Source: Methyloceanibacter stevinii (GTDB lineage Bacteria; Pseudomonadota; Alphaproteobacteria; Rhizobiales; Methyloligellaceae). Taken from it: a stretch of DNA of 64,000 nucleotides. Under the pieces are notes generated by a model. It searched no databases and was not told where the DNA came from. It saw only the letters and a program-made list of their open reading frames with translations. The DNA is taken from positions 124,001 through 188,000 of the forward strand of contig NZ_LPWE01000014.1 in assembly GCF_001723355.1 (NCBI RefSeq), given 5' to 3'. Position numbers and translations under genes: made by a program. Positions within the stretch are counted from its first letter, which is position 1, and each line of letters starts with the position of its first letter. Below are positions 10,921 through 24,619 of the stretch, in pieces.

Positions 10921-11895
10921 CTAGCTCTGCGGCAGCGTGACGGAGACGGGCTGCCCGGCCGTGAGTTCCGCCGTCTTCTCGTCGGGCCACGCCTCGACGA
11001 GAAACACGAGCTTCTTGCGCTGCTCGCGTGAAAAGATCACCGGCGGCGTGAATTCCGCATCGCGCGAAATGAACCGGATGGTCGCTGTCAGCCCTGACGG
11101 ACAGCCGTCGCAGGACACGCCGACAGTCTCTCCAATGCGGAGTCCCGCACGGTCCGCCTCGGAGACGAAGAAACGGACCTTCAGATTCCCCGGCGGCAGC
11201 AGCGACACGACGGCCTGGCCCGCATTCACCACTTCGCCCGGACGGAAATAGACTTCCTCGATAGACCCAGCCGCCGGCGCGAACACCTTCCGCTTGGCGA
11301 TACTCTTTTCCGTTTCGTCCAAGGCGGATCGCGCCTCGGCGACTGCTGCGTTGGCCGCCTCGATCACGCCGGAGCGGCCCGGTAGATGGGCGGCTTCGAT
11401 GCGCCGTTCCGCTTCCTCTACGGCCGCATGATTGCTGTCGTGCTGCGCCACGGCGTCATCAAGCTGCGCCTTGGAGACCCAACCCTTTTCATAGAGCTGC
11501 TGGATACGATCGAGATTGAGCTGCGACTTCGTCTGCATGGCCTTGGCTCGCACCAGTGCCGACTCCAGCACCTCGATCTCGCGCGGACGCTGCAGCTCGG
11601 CCTTTGCATCGCCAAGCCGCGCTTCGGCTTCGGCCAGTCGTGCCTTGCGGGTTGCGAGTTCGGCCTTCTGCTCCGAGCTTTCGAGGGTGAACACCAGGTC
11701 GCCCTTGGCGACGGTGTCGCCTTCCTTGACTTCGAGCGATTCGATGCGCCCGCTCTTTTCCGAACCGACCAGAACCAGGTCCGCCTCCAAATAGCCCGGC
11801 ACGAGACCCTGATCGCCGCCGGAGCGCGTCAGCAAAAAGAGCCCGCCGATGGCGACCGCCACGACGGCAAGGATGATGAGGGCTGTGCGTCTCAT
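10921..11895 (-). CDS. HlyD-family periplasmic adaptor subunit (YbhG-like)
   Basis: 324 residues. An N-terminal signal-anchor (ALIILAVVAVAIGGLFLL) precedes a lipoyl-like half (VKEGDTVAKGDLVFTLES), a long Ala/Glu/Arg-rich coiled-coil hairpin (about 75-190), the second lipoyl half (VFAPAAGSIEEVYFRPGE) and a beta-barrel domain. Such adaptors connect inner-membrane ABC pumps with a TolC-like channel. The start ATG overlaps the restored stop of the TetR gene (ATGA), so regulator and adaptor are translationally coupled. The ATPase gene follows after about 10 bases. Confidence 0.92.
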   Translation of the reverse strand: MRRTALIILAVVAVAIGGLFLLTRSGGDQGLVPGYLEADLVLVGSEKSGRIESLEVKEGDTVAKGDLVFTLESSEQKAELATRKARLAEAEARLGDAKAELQRPREIEVLESALVRAKAMQTKSQLNLDRIQQLYEKGWVSKAQLDDAVAQHDSNHAAVEEAERRIEAAHLPGRSGVIEAANAAVAEARSALDETEKSIAKRKVFAPAAGSIEEVYFRPGEVVNAGQAVVSLLPPGNLKVRFFVSEADRAGLRIGETVGVSCDGCPSGLTATIRFISRDAEFTPPVIFSREQRKKLVFLVEAWPDEKTAELTAGQPVSVTLPQS

Positions 11896-12556
11896 TGCGT
11901 CTCACGCCCCCGATCCCCGGTCGTGATTGCGTCGGCCACCAGATTGATATGCGTCTTTAGAAGCTCATCGGTGTCGAGATGGGCATGGGCCTCGAACAGC
12001 TGCGCCAGGTCACCGCCATCAGCGCCGGCGCCACCAGCAATTGCGGAAAGTCGTGCAAGCCGGTCGGCTTGAGCTCGCCGCGCTCAACGCCCCGGTCGAT
12101 GAAGGCGCGCAGCGCGGCAATGCCCTTGGAGACCACGTGGTCGTAATAGAAGCGGGTGAGCTCCGGATGCTTGTGCCCTTCGCTGATCAGCAACCGCGCG
12201 ATCAGCATGCGGCGCGACTTCACCAGGTCCTGCAGGAATGCCAGAAACGGTCCCTTGAGAAAATCCTCGCTCGGCAAATCCGAGGCGAGCATCAATTCGC
12301 GCATCTCGTCGAACGCCGGAGTCAGCACGCTGCGGACGACGGCCTTGAACAGCTCTTCCTTGGTCTTGAAATAGAGATAGGGCAGGCCCTTCGATACCTT
12401 GGCGCGGGACGCCACGTCTTCCAGGCGCGTGCCCGCGTAGCCCTTGACGGTGAATTCCTCGAAAGCCGCCGTCACGATCTCGTCCGCGCGGTCGCCTTTG
12501 CGCCCGCGCGGGGCGCCGTTCTCTTCTCTAGACTTCGTCGAGCTGCTTTTGGCCAT
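11892..12556 (-). CDS. TetR-family transcriptional regulator (frame broken near 12002-12006)
   Basis: The N-terminal TetR helix-turn-helix is clear: ADEIVTAAFEEFTVKGYAGT and SKGLPYLYFKTKEELF (residues about 20-70). The literal frame ends at 11957 with an untypical tail (WRSCSRPMP). One missing base near 12002-12006 restores a C-terminus reading QLFEAHAHLDTDELLKTHI and a stop at 11892 that overlaps the hlyD start as ATGA, giving about 221 residues. By analogy with CecR/YbiH upstream of ybhGFSR, it probably represses its own operon through the palindrome at 12636-12649. The shift is likely a sequence error. Confidence 0.88.
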
Positions 12557-12635
12557 GCCACGCTGCCTTTCCGGGAAGCTTCCGGCCCATCAGTCCCAGC
12601 GACCGTATGACGTAGGGCACGCCTCTACAAATATG

Positions 12636-12649
12636 ACTGACTGGTCAGT
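12636..12649. promoter_or_regulatory. Candidate TetR operator
   Basis: ACTGA-CTGG-TCAGT is an inverted repeat with 5-base arms and a 4-base centre, about 80 bases upstream of the tetR start. Half-sites of this kind are typical TetR-family operators. It lies between the divergently placed regulator gene and the end of xerC, so the only promoter it can control is that of the tetR-hlyD-ABC operon. The assignment is inference from position and symmetry. Confidence 0.5.
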
Positions 12650-12759
12650 ACCGCAATGGCGGAAATAGAGAATCCGCGGTTTTTTGCAGCTTTGGTGAAC
12701 TGCCCTCGACCGCCGTGGGGGGGGGCGTCACGAGCACGGTTTTCCGGAGACGGGCGAAC

Positions 12760-13731
12760 TCAGGCCCGGGGGTGAGCGCTCTCGTAGGCCTTCAAGAGAT
12801 GCGCGCGGTCGACCTCCGTGTAGCCCTGGGTGGTCGACAGGCTGGCGTGGCCGAGCAACTCCTGGATCGCACGCAACGCGCCCGCGCCCAGCAGATGCGT
12901 GGCGAAGGAATGGCGCAGCGCATGGGGTGTCGCCGTCGCCGGCAGGCCCAGTGCTGCCCGGGCTTTCTCCACGCGAAGCTGGATGATTCGTGGGCTGAGC
13001 CTTTTTCCGCGAACGCCGATGAAGAGCGGATCGTCGGGGCCCAGCTTCTTCGGACACAGATCGAGATAGCGCTCGACCGCCGCGCGCGCGACCGGCAGCA
13101 CCGGCACGACACGGGTCTTGTTGCCCTTGCCAAGCACGCGAAGCGTATCGCGGCCTTTGATGGGTGCGCCTGAGACTTGCAGCGACAGCGCCTCGGAAAT
13201 GCGAAGGCCCGACCCGTACAGCAGCGTCAGAACTGCGGTATCGCGGGCGAGAGTCCATTCCGGCGCGTCGGGCGCGGCGATGTCGGCCCCCTCCATCAGC
13301 GCGGTCGCCCTTCTCCTCGGGCAGAGTTTCGGCACCGCATGGGGCAGCTTCGGCATGGACACGGCGCGGACCGCATCGTTCTTGCCGTAGCCGCGCCGCT
13401 CCAGGAACTGGAAGAACATGCGCAGCGCACTCAACGACCGGGACAGGCTGCGGCTCCCCACATCCTGGCTGCGCCGGTAGGCAAGGAAGGAGCGCGCGTC
13501 GCGGGCCGACACCGCCAGCAGCGCCGCCATGTCCGGCGCCCCGCCGAAATGCTGGCCGAGAAAGAACAGAAATTGTCCGAGGTCACGCGTATAGGCCTCG
13601 ACCGTATGGGCGGCGAGATCGCGCTCGGTAGTGAGATAGGCAAGCCAAGCCTCGACGGCGGCGGCCACATCCGGCGCCGTTCCGATCGCCGCGAGGCCCT
13701 GATAGACCCCCTCTTGCGGTTTCGAAGCCAT
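12760..13731 (-). CDS. xerC: Tyrosine recombinase XerC-like
   Basis: 323 residues from the ATG at 13731. The N-terminal SAM-like core-binding domain (WLAYLTTERDLAAHTVEAYT) is followed by the catalytic domain with Arg (LLYGSGLRISEAL), HALRHSFATHLL, GHASLSTTQGYTEVD and the nucleophile Tyr. It resolves chromosome dimers at dif, and its place beside priA supports xerC. Two oddities: KLCPRRRATALME stands where the family expects something like KPLPEEKATALME (a compensated -1/+1 shift around 13308-13327), and the usual GADLRAIQ is GALRAIQ, an in-frame loss of the conserved Asp codon. Both may be sequence errors. Confidence 0.85.
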   Translation of the reverse strand: MASKPQEGVYQGLAAIGTAPDVAAAVEAWLAYLTTERDLAAHTVEAYTRDLGQFLFFLGQHFGGAPDMAALLAVSARDARSFLAYRRSQDVGSRSLSRSLSALRMFFQFLERRGYGKNDAVRAVSMPKLPHAVPKLCPRRRATALMEGADIAAPDAPEWTLARDTAVLTLLYGSGLRISEALSLQVSGAPIKGRDTLRVLGKGNKTRVVPVLPVARAAVERYLDLCPKKLGPDDPLFIGVRGKRLSPRIIQLRVEKARAALGLPATATPHALRHSFATHLLGAGALRAIQELLGHASLSTTQGYTEVDRAHLLKAYESAHPRA

Positions 13732-13762
13732 CACGCTCCCCCAAAATAGCACAGGCGCTACT

Positions 13763-16046
13763 ATGGGCGGGGTGAGTCCGTTAACCCCCGCTAACCCCAC
13801 CCGGCGAGCCCAACACGAACGCCCGATCTTGGCCAAGTCCGAACCAGACCAGAAACTGCTGATCCCCGAGGAGCCGCCCGACACGGTGCCGGTGCTGGTT
13901 CCGCTCGCGCTGCCCGCCCCGTACGATTATCTCGTGCCGGAGGGCGTAAATGTGCGTCCGGGGTCTTTCGTGGTCGCCCCGCTCGGGCCGGTCAAATACG
14001 TGGCCGCGGTCTGGCGCCGCCCGGACGGCGCACCCGCGCCGAAGGTTCCCCGATCCAAACTGCGCGCGCTGATCGACGTGCTGGAGGATGTGCCGCCTCT
14101 GCCTGAGATCTCCATGGACTTCGCCGAGTGGGTCGCCGACTACACGCTGACGCCACCCGGCATGGTCCTGCGCATGATGATGAGCGCGAGTTCCGCGTTT
14201 CAGCCGCCCGCGCCGCGCTATGGGGTGCGCCTTGCCGGACCGCCGCCCGAGCGCATGACGCCGGCCCGGACCCGCGTGCTGGACGTGGCGGGCAACGGAC
14301 TGATCTGGGTGAAGTCTCTGCTGGCGGAAGCAGCCGGGGTCAGCCCGGGCGTGATCGACGGCCTGGTCGACGCGGGCACGCTCGTGGCCGAACCCCTACC
14401 CGACACCCTCGCGCGCGAACTCGACCCGTCTCTGCTGCGCGCCGAACTCTCCGACGAGCAGAACAAAGCGGCGGTGCAACTCCTCGAGAACACAAAGAAC
14501 GGCTTCGCGGTCTCGCTGCTCGACGGCGTCACGGGATCGGGCAAGACGGAGGTCTATTTCGAGGCCATCGCCCAGGCGCTCTCAGACGGCAAGCAGGCGC
14601 TCGTCATGATCCCGGAGATCGCACTGACCGCCGCCTTCCTCACCCGCTGCGAGGAGCGTTTCGGCGCGCGTCCCGCCGAATGGCATTCGGGTCTCACCCA
14701 GTCCGCGCGGGGCCGCACCTGGCGCGCGGTGGCCGAAGGAAGGCGCAGCTTGTTGTGGGCGCTCGCTCGGCGCTGTTCCTGCCCTTCCCCAGTCTCGGGC
14801 TCATCGTGGTCGATGAAGAACACGACCAAGCCTACAAGCAGGAAGACCGCGTCTCCTATCAGGCCCGCGACATGGCCGTGGTGCGGGGGCATCTGGGCAA
14901 ATGTCCCGTCATCTTGAGTTCGGCGACGCCCTCGATCGAGAGCCTGGTCAACGCGGACCAAGGCCGCTACCGGCACATCCCCTTGCACGCCCGCTATCAA
15001 TCGGCGGGTCTGCCCGACCTCGAAGCCATCGACATGCGCAAATCCCCGCCTCAGCGCGGGTCCTGGCTCTCGCCGGTGCTCACGGAAGCCATGGCGCAAA
15101 CGCTGGGGCGCGGGGAGCAGGCGCTGCTGTTTCTCAACCGGCGCGGCTACGCGCCGCTCACGCTGTGCCGCAAATGCGGCTATCGGTTCGAGTGCCCCAA
15201 CTGCTCCGCCTGGATGGTGGAGCATAGATTCCGCCATCGGCTCGAATGTCACCATTGCGGCAAGTTCGCGCCCCTGCCAGACGAATGCCCGAGTTGTGGC
15301 GCCGAGGAATCCCTCGTCGCCTGTGGGCCTGGCGTCGAGCGCATCGCCGAAGAAGTGGAGGCGCTCTTTCCGGAAGCGCGGCGCGCGATCCTCTCCTCAG
15401 ACCTCACGCCGCGCATCGCGGATCTGCGCGAGACCTTGCGCGAGATCGAAGACCGCGAGGTGGACATCGTCATCGGCACGCAATTGGTCGCCAAGGGCCA
15501 CCACTTTCCGGGGCTGGCGCTCGTGGGTGTGGTGGATGCCGATCTCGGCCTCGCCCAAGGAGACCCGCGCGCAGCCGAACGCACCTTCCAGCTTCTGAGC
15601 CAAGTCACCGGCCGGGCCGGACGCGAGGCCATTGCCGGGCGCGGCCTGCTCCAGACCTACATGCCCGAGCACCCTGTCCTCCAGGCCCTGGTCGCGGGCG
15701 ACCGCGATGCCTTCTACGCCCAGGAGATCGAGGCGCGGCGCGAAGCGGGAATGCCGCCGTTCGGCCGCCTCGCCTCTCTTCTTATATCCGGCACAGACCG
15801 GGCCGCTGCGGAAAGTTACGCCCGGAGCCTCGCCCGGGCCGCACCGCCCGCCGAGACCATCGAGGTTCTGGGGCCCGCCGAAGCTCCACTCTCGGTAGTC
15901 CGGGGGCGCTACCGCTACCGTATTTGGTGAAAGCTCCGCGCGAGGCGGACATTCAGGCCTACTTGCGCCTCTGGATGGCGGACGCGCCCAAGGCCCGCGG
16001 CTCGATCCGCCTCTCCATCGACATCGACCCCTATAATTTCCTCTGA
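13763..16046 (+). CDS. priA: Primosomal replication restart helicase PriA (two frame breaks)
   Basis: The gene reads in three successive frames. The N-terminal part (13763 to about 14740) has the DNA-binding domain and Walker A GVTGSGKTEVYFE. The middle part (about 14740-15922) has VVDEEHDQAYKQED, helicase motif SSATPS, and eight zinc-binding cysteines in four CxxC pairs (CRKCGY, CPNC, CHHC, CPSC). The end (about 15922-16046) has a C-terminus like other PriAs (SIRLSIDIDPYNFL). Each junction is explained by one missing base, in an A run near 14738-14743 and in TTT at 15923-15925. Restored length is about 761 residues. It reloads the replisome at stalled forks. A TTG near 13829 could be the real start. 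A double frameshift in such a gene points to sequence error. Confidence 0.9.
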
Positions 16047-16272
16047 GCGCAGACTGAAACGCGCGCGTGCGGCGTTAGAATCGCGCGCCCTTATTGCACC
16101 GCAGTCACCCCTATGTTACAGGCTCCGCGGGGTATCCAAGGAGCGGTTCAGCGGGGCCTTTTTCGGGGCAAATTTCCGTTGACGCGGGGGCTCTAATCCC
16201 AGCATTTACCGGACTATCAAGGGTGGGTCGGCAGTTGTCTGCGCCTGCCTCAAAGGGAGAGGCTCGAGGGAC

Positions 16273-16832
16273 TTGGCATCTGAGGATCATACCGTATCGG
16301 GCGTTGCAGGCCGCTATGCCACGGCGCTATTCGAGCTGGCGGTCGAAGAGAAGGCTCTCGAGAAAATCGAGAGCGATCTCAACCGTTTCGGCGAAGCCCT
16401 CGATGCCTCCGAAGACCTCGCCCGGCTCGTCAACAGCCCCATGTTCTCCTCCGAGGAGCAAGGCCGGGCCCTCGAAGCCGTCCTCGAGAAAGTCGAAATC
16501 GACGGCCTCACCAAGAATTTTCTGCTGCTGGTCTCCAAGAACCGCCGGCTTTTTGCCGTGCCGGGCATGATCGGCGCCTTCCGCGCGCTCCTCGCCGACC
16601 ATCGCGGCGAAATCAGCGCGACGGTGGCCTCCGCCGCAGCACTCAACGACACACAGATTACAGCCCTGAAGCAGGCCCTGAAGGCCGCCCTCGGCAAGGA
16701 CGTCATGCTCGAGCAGCGTGTCGATCCGAGCCTGCTCGGCGGTCTCATGGTGAAGGTCGGCAGCCGCATGATCGACACCTCGCTTCAAACAAAACTCACT
16801 CGTCTCAAGCACGCCATGAAAGAGGTTGGCTA

Positions 16833-16833
<1 letters not shown>
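16273..16833 (+). CDS. atpH: F1 ATP synthase delta subunit
   Basis: 186 residues, starting with TTG preceded by a purine-rich AGGGAGAGG-type ribosome site. It is an alpha-helical N-terminal domain ([15 protein letters not shown]) with the C-terminal segment [18 protein letters not shown] typical of the OSCP/delta family. It forms the peripheral-stalk link between F1 and Fo. It is first gene of atpHAGDC and its TAA shares one base with the atpA ATG. The 226 bases upstream carry no gene and should contain the operon promoter, but I see no convincing -35/-10 pair there. Confidence 0.95.
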
Positions 16834-18362
<1,529 letters not shown>

Positions 18363-18370
18363 GTTGATTC

Positions 18371-20761
<2,391 letters not shown>

Positions 20762-20762
<1 letters not shown>

Positions 20763-21163
20763 TGCCCGATCCGTTCAAGTTCGAACTGGTATCGCCTGAG
20801 AAGCTGGTGTTCTCGGGCGACGTTGAGCAGGTGCTCGTTCCGGGCGCCGAGGGCGACATGACCATATTGGCCAAGCACGCCCCGCTCATCACCACGTTGC
20901 GCCCTGGGCTGCTCGAGATCGACTTCCCGGACGGCAAGCGTCAGCGCTTCTTCGCCCGTGGCGGTTTCGCCGAAGTGATCCCGGCGGGCCTCACGGTTTT
21001 GGCGGAACGTGCGATCGACCTGGACGAACTCGATCCGGCGCAGCTCTCCCAGGACATTGCGGATGCCGAGGAAGACGTCGCCGACCTGTCGGGCGAGGCC
21101 AAGGACAAGGCTCAGATGACGCTTGAGCATCTCCGGCAAGTGCAGTCGGCTTTGGGCGCTTAG
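20762..21163 (+). CDS. atpC: F1 ATP synthase epsilon subunit
   Basis: 133 residues. N-terminal beta-sandwich ([41 protein letters not shown]) and a C-terminal helical hairpin. It is a rotor subunit that can regulate ATP hydrolysis. It starts on the last base of the atpD stop and ends the operon; a strong intrinsic terminator follows 34 bases later. Confidence 0.96.
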
Positions 21164-21196
21164 ACCATACAGACCGCACGATAGGGCGAACGTCGA

Positions 21197-21221
21197 GGGA
21201 GGCTCAACGCCTCCCTTTTTT
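21197..21221 (+). terminator. Rho-independent terminator of the atp operon
   Basis: A perfect 7-bp stem GGGAGGC/GCCTCCC with loop TCAAC is followed directly by six T residues. It lies 34 bases after the atpC stop. The next gene (rppH) converges from the other strand. Confidence 0.9.
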
Positions 21222-21259
21222 GTTGGGCGGCCCGCAAGCGCGTGTGGCCGCGCTGGCCT

Positions 21260-21766
21260 CTATTTGATGACGAGATGGGAAAACGCGTCGATGACGGCGG
21301 CGTAAACGTCCTGCTTGAACGGCACCACCAATGACGGCAATTCGTCCATGGGCACCCAGCGCCACGCGTCGAACTCCGCCTTGTGGTCCGGCCGCGGTTT
21401 CAAATCGATATCGCTCTCGGTTCCCTCGAAGCGCGCCGCGAACCACATCTGCCTCTGTCCGCGGTACTTGCCCTTCCAGGCGACGCCCACCAGCTCCGAC
21501 GGCAGATCGTAGACGAGCCAATCCTCGGTTTGAGCCAGAAACACGGCTTTGCGGACACCGGTCTCTTCCCACAGCTCACGCCGGGCGGCCTCCTCGGGCG
21601 CCTCGCCCTTGTCGATGCCCCCTTGCGGCATCTGCCACCATTTTCCGCGCCCCTCGGACGCTGCCTTGCCACGGTCCGGGCGCCGGCCCACGAAGACGTG
21701 TCCCTCGGCGTTCAACAGCATCACGCCCGCGCACGGCCGGTAGGGAAGACTGGTCGGATCGGTCAT
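21260..21766 (-). CDS. rppH: RNA pyrophosphohydrolase (Nudix)
   Basis: 168 residues from the ATG at 21766. The protein begins LPYRPCAGVMLLNAEGHVFVG. The Nudix box spans WWQMPQGGIDKGEAPEEAARRELWEETG with its E-E-T-G end, as in RppH/NudH. It removes pyrophosphate from the 5' end of transcripts and starts RNase E-dependent decay. It is last in the ctpA - yibQ-like - rppH series, which runs toward the atp terminator. Confidence 0.93.
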   Translation of the reverse strand: MTDPTSLPYRPCAGVMLLNAEGHVFVGRRPDRGKAASEGRGKWWQMPQGGIDKGEAPEEAARRELWEETGVRKAVFLAQTEDWLVYDLPSELVGVAWKGKYRGQRQMWFAARFEGTESDIDLKPRPDHKAEFDAWRWVPMDELPSLVVPFKQDVYAAVIDAFSHLVIK

Positions 21767-21858
21767 GGCGTCGTCTTTGTTGCGCTGAGATGCCAAAGGT
21801 AGAACACAGCCCGATGAGCCATGCACCGAAGCTCTGAGTCAAGGTTCAGGATAGGGGA

Positions 21859-23090
21859 TCAGCTTTGCTGCCGCGCCTGGACGGCGGCACTCACCGGCAC
21901 GAGGACAAGCCCCTTGCTTTCCAGCGATCCGGCCCAATCGGTGATCCGCTTGACGGTGCCGGGCGCCGCCTTGGCGACACCGATGGCGGCCCCGTTTTCC
22001 TTGGCTGCCGCCTCAAGTTTGGCTAGCTGGCTGTCGATACCCCCAGCATCGAGCTGGACGTCGGCGACGTCGTATTCGAGTTCGAGGGCGGAAGCGACCC
22101 TTTTCGTCACGGCGGCGTCCGTTGAGCCGTCAGACAGGTAAACGAGCCCCCGACGTTTGAGTTCCTCGAAGATGGGGGCGACAGAGCCGAGGTCGGATTG
22201 AAATTTCTCACCCATGTAGTTCGTCACGCCGATATAGCCGGCGTAACGCGACATCGCCCATTGCAAGCGCTTGATGTTGTCTTTTGGGGGGAGTGTGGTG
22301 AGAAGTGCGTGGGGGCCGGGATCGTTCGTCGGGTAGTTGTTGGGCTCCAGGGGAATTGCGAGGAAGACCTCGTGCCCGGCCGTGCGAGCCTCTGTCACTC
22401 GCTCTTGGAGCCCGCGCCCGTAGGCGCCGTATGCGAGACTAACAGGCGGCGGCAGCCCCTTGATGATGTCGCCGTCTTGATCCCCCGGCACGCCTAAGCC
22501 GTTGAGGAGCACGGCGACCCGTGGGGGCCCGCCCTGCACGTCGGCATAGTCGGACGGACGCGCGTACACATCCGCCGGACGGCTTCCGTCCGCGGCGACC
22601 TTCGGCAAAGGACCGTAGGGTGAATCTTCGACGATGGCCGGCAGCGGGGCCTCGGGCAGCGGCTCTTCCGTCGACCGGTCGATCCCCGGCACAAGGCTCG
22701 CTAGGGCGACATTGCTGCCGCGATCCGGTGCCTGTGCGACGCTCCCGTCTCGTCTTCAATTGCGCCGCTCTGGCCGGGAAAAGCCGGCGCTGCGGGTGCC
22801 GCGGGCATCTGAGGCGCGGCCGGCGCGGTAGCGGGACCCTGGCCAGGCGGCGGCGCCATTCCCGGGGGAGAGACCCGGGCCGGCGGCGGTGTCGGCATAC
22901 GGGGTGCTGTCACTGAAAAACCCGGCGGCGGCATAATCCCGCCCGGGCCCGCTGCAGCTGGCGCGGCAGCCGGCGCGGACTCGATCTGGACGACTTCCGC
23001 AGGCTCGGGTCCTGATAGAAAGATCAGCGCAATGACGCCAATCACCAAGGTCCAGAATATGATCCCCGACGCGACGGCTAGGGCCTTCAT
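21859..23090 (-). CDS. Divergent polysaccharide deacetylase, YibQ-like (frame broken near 22735-22740)
   Basis: The N-terminal piece (23090 to about 22740) has an N-terminal membrane anchor (SGIIFWTLVIGVIALIFL) and a long Pro/Ala-rich linker. The C-terminal piece (about 22740-21859) is the divergent polysaccharide deacetylase domain with VAVLLNGLGV, EVFLAIPLEP and GYIGVTNYMG. One missing G between GCGTCG and CACAGG joins them into about 410 residues. The family is thought to act on envelope polysaccharide, but its activity is not established. Gene order ctpA - this gene - rppH is typical of Hyphomicrobiales. The break is probably a sequence error, though a real split cannot be excluded. Confidence 0.82.
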
Positions 23091-23251
23091 CCTGTGGCCT
23101 TCATGTTGTCGTTCTCCCCACTTCCAGACCGAACCGCCTGGATACTGCCTTTGTACCAAGGCTTGTACAACACAAGGCTAGTACATCAGATGGCAGCCGA
23201 CCAAGCCCGCTGAGCGCTTTCCCACGAATTACGCTCTTGCGGACCGGCCGT

Positions 23252-24619
23252 CTAGTTCGCCGTCTCTGACTTGCTTGGAGCCTCGGCCTTCTGCTTCAGC
23301 TCCGTATCGACAGACTTGGTGCCGCGCAAAAGCTCGAGCCCGTAGATGAGTTGCGTGTCCTTCGTCTTGTCCTCGGGGACATACGAGGAACTGCCGGATT
23401 TCTCTTCTTTGCCTTCCTCCGGAACCCTCGTTCTTGAGATGGCGCGCAGATTGGCTTCGCCGCGTGTGCCGATAAGCTCTTCCCGCTTCTTGATGTCTTC
23501 CGGGAGTTCCTCCTCGACCACGATGTCGGGGGTGATGCCCTTGGCCTGGATCGAAACGTTCTTCGGCGTGTAGTAGCGCGCCGTGGTCAGCCGGAGAGCG
23601 CCATTCGCCGATCCCAGCGGGATAATCGTCTGCACCGAGCCCTTGCCGAAGGACTGAGTCCCGACAACGGTCGCGCGTTTCAGATCCTTGAGCGCACCTG
23701 CGACAATCTCGGATGCCGACGCGGAGCCACCGTTGATCAGCACGACAATCTGCTTGCCGTCGGTGATGTCCCCTTTCCGCGCGAACTCCTTCTGAACGTC
23801 CTCGTTGTTGCGGCCGCGCGTCGACACGATCGCCCCCTGGTCGAGGAACGCGTCCGAGACGGCGATCGCCTGATCGAGCAAGCCGCCCGGATTGTTGCGA
23901 AGGTCGACGATGTAGCCCTTGAGGTCCGGGCCAAGTTCCTTCTTGAGGTCGTTGACCGCCTTGACGAGCTTCTCGGTCGTCTGCTCGTTGAAAGAGGTAA
24001 TTCGGATATAGCCGACGTCACCGCCCTCGGCGCTGAACTTCACCGGATTGATCTCGATGATGCCGCGGTTGAACTTGAACTTCATCAAGTCCTCCTGCCC
24101 CTCGCGGAGGACCATGAGGGTGATCGGCGTATCCACCTCGCCGCGCATCTTCTCGACGGCGTCTTGCAGGTTCATGCCACGGACGTTCTCGTCGTCGATC
24201 TTGGTGATCAGGTCGCCGCTCAAGATTCCAGCCTTGTCGGCGGGCGTGTCGGCAATCGGGGAGATGACCTTCACGAGGCCATCTTCCATCGTGACCTCGA
24301 TGCCCAGACCGCCGAACCGGCCCTTGGTCTGGACCCGCATGTCTTCGTAGTTATCCAGGTTCAGATACGCGGAGTGCGGATCGAGCGCCGTCAGCATGCC
24401 GTTGATGGCCGACTCGATGAGCTTCTCGTTCTCGGGCTCTTCCACATAGCCCTTGCGGACGCGCTCCAACACCTCGCCAAACAGGTCGAGCTGCTTATAG
24501 ATCTCCGAATTCGCGGCTTCGGCCGAAGGGCTTCGCGCCAAGCTCACCATTGTCGAGCCAGCGGCAATCACCGCAACCACCAGTAGCGCCCACAAAGCGT
24601 ATTCGGACTTCCGCATCAT
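23252..24619 (-). CDS. ctpA: Carboxy-terminal processing peptidase (S41)
   Basis: 455 residues from the ATG at 24619, which overlaps the stop of the preceding envC-like gene as ATGA. It has an N-terminal signal-anchor (ALWALLVVAVIAAGSTMVS), a PDZ domain (about 90-175, FGGLGIEVTMEDGLVKV), and the S41 core with the Ser-Lys dyad in GGSASASEIVAGAL and GTQSFGKGSVQ. It is a periplasmic protease that trims or degrades envelope proteins. The C-terminal 80 residues are charged and low in complexity. Coupling to the envC-like gene suggests a joint role in cell-wall remodelling. Confidence 0.94.
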   Translation of the reverse strand: MMRKSEYALWALLVVAVIAAGSTMVSLARSPSAEAANSEIYKQLDLFGEVLERVRKGYVEEPENEKLIESAINGMLTALDPHSAYLNLDNYEDMRVQTKGRFGGLGIEVTMEDGLVKVISPIADTPADKAGILSGDLITKIDDENVRGMNLQDAVEKMRGEVDTPITLMVLREGQEDLMKFKFNRGIIEINPVKFSAEGGDVGYIRITSFNEQTTEKLVKAVNDLKKELGPDLKGYIVDLRNNPGGLLDQAIAVSDAFLDQGAIVSTRGRNNEDVQKEFARKGDITDGKQIVVLINGGSASASEIVAGALKDLKRATVVGTQSFGKGSVQTIIPLGSANGALRLTTARYYTPKNVSIQAKGITPDIVVEEELPEDIKKREELIGTRGEANLRAISRTRVPEEGKEEKSGSSSYVPEDKTKDTQLIYGLELLRGTKSVDTELKQKAEAPSKSETAN

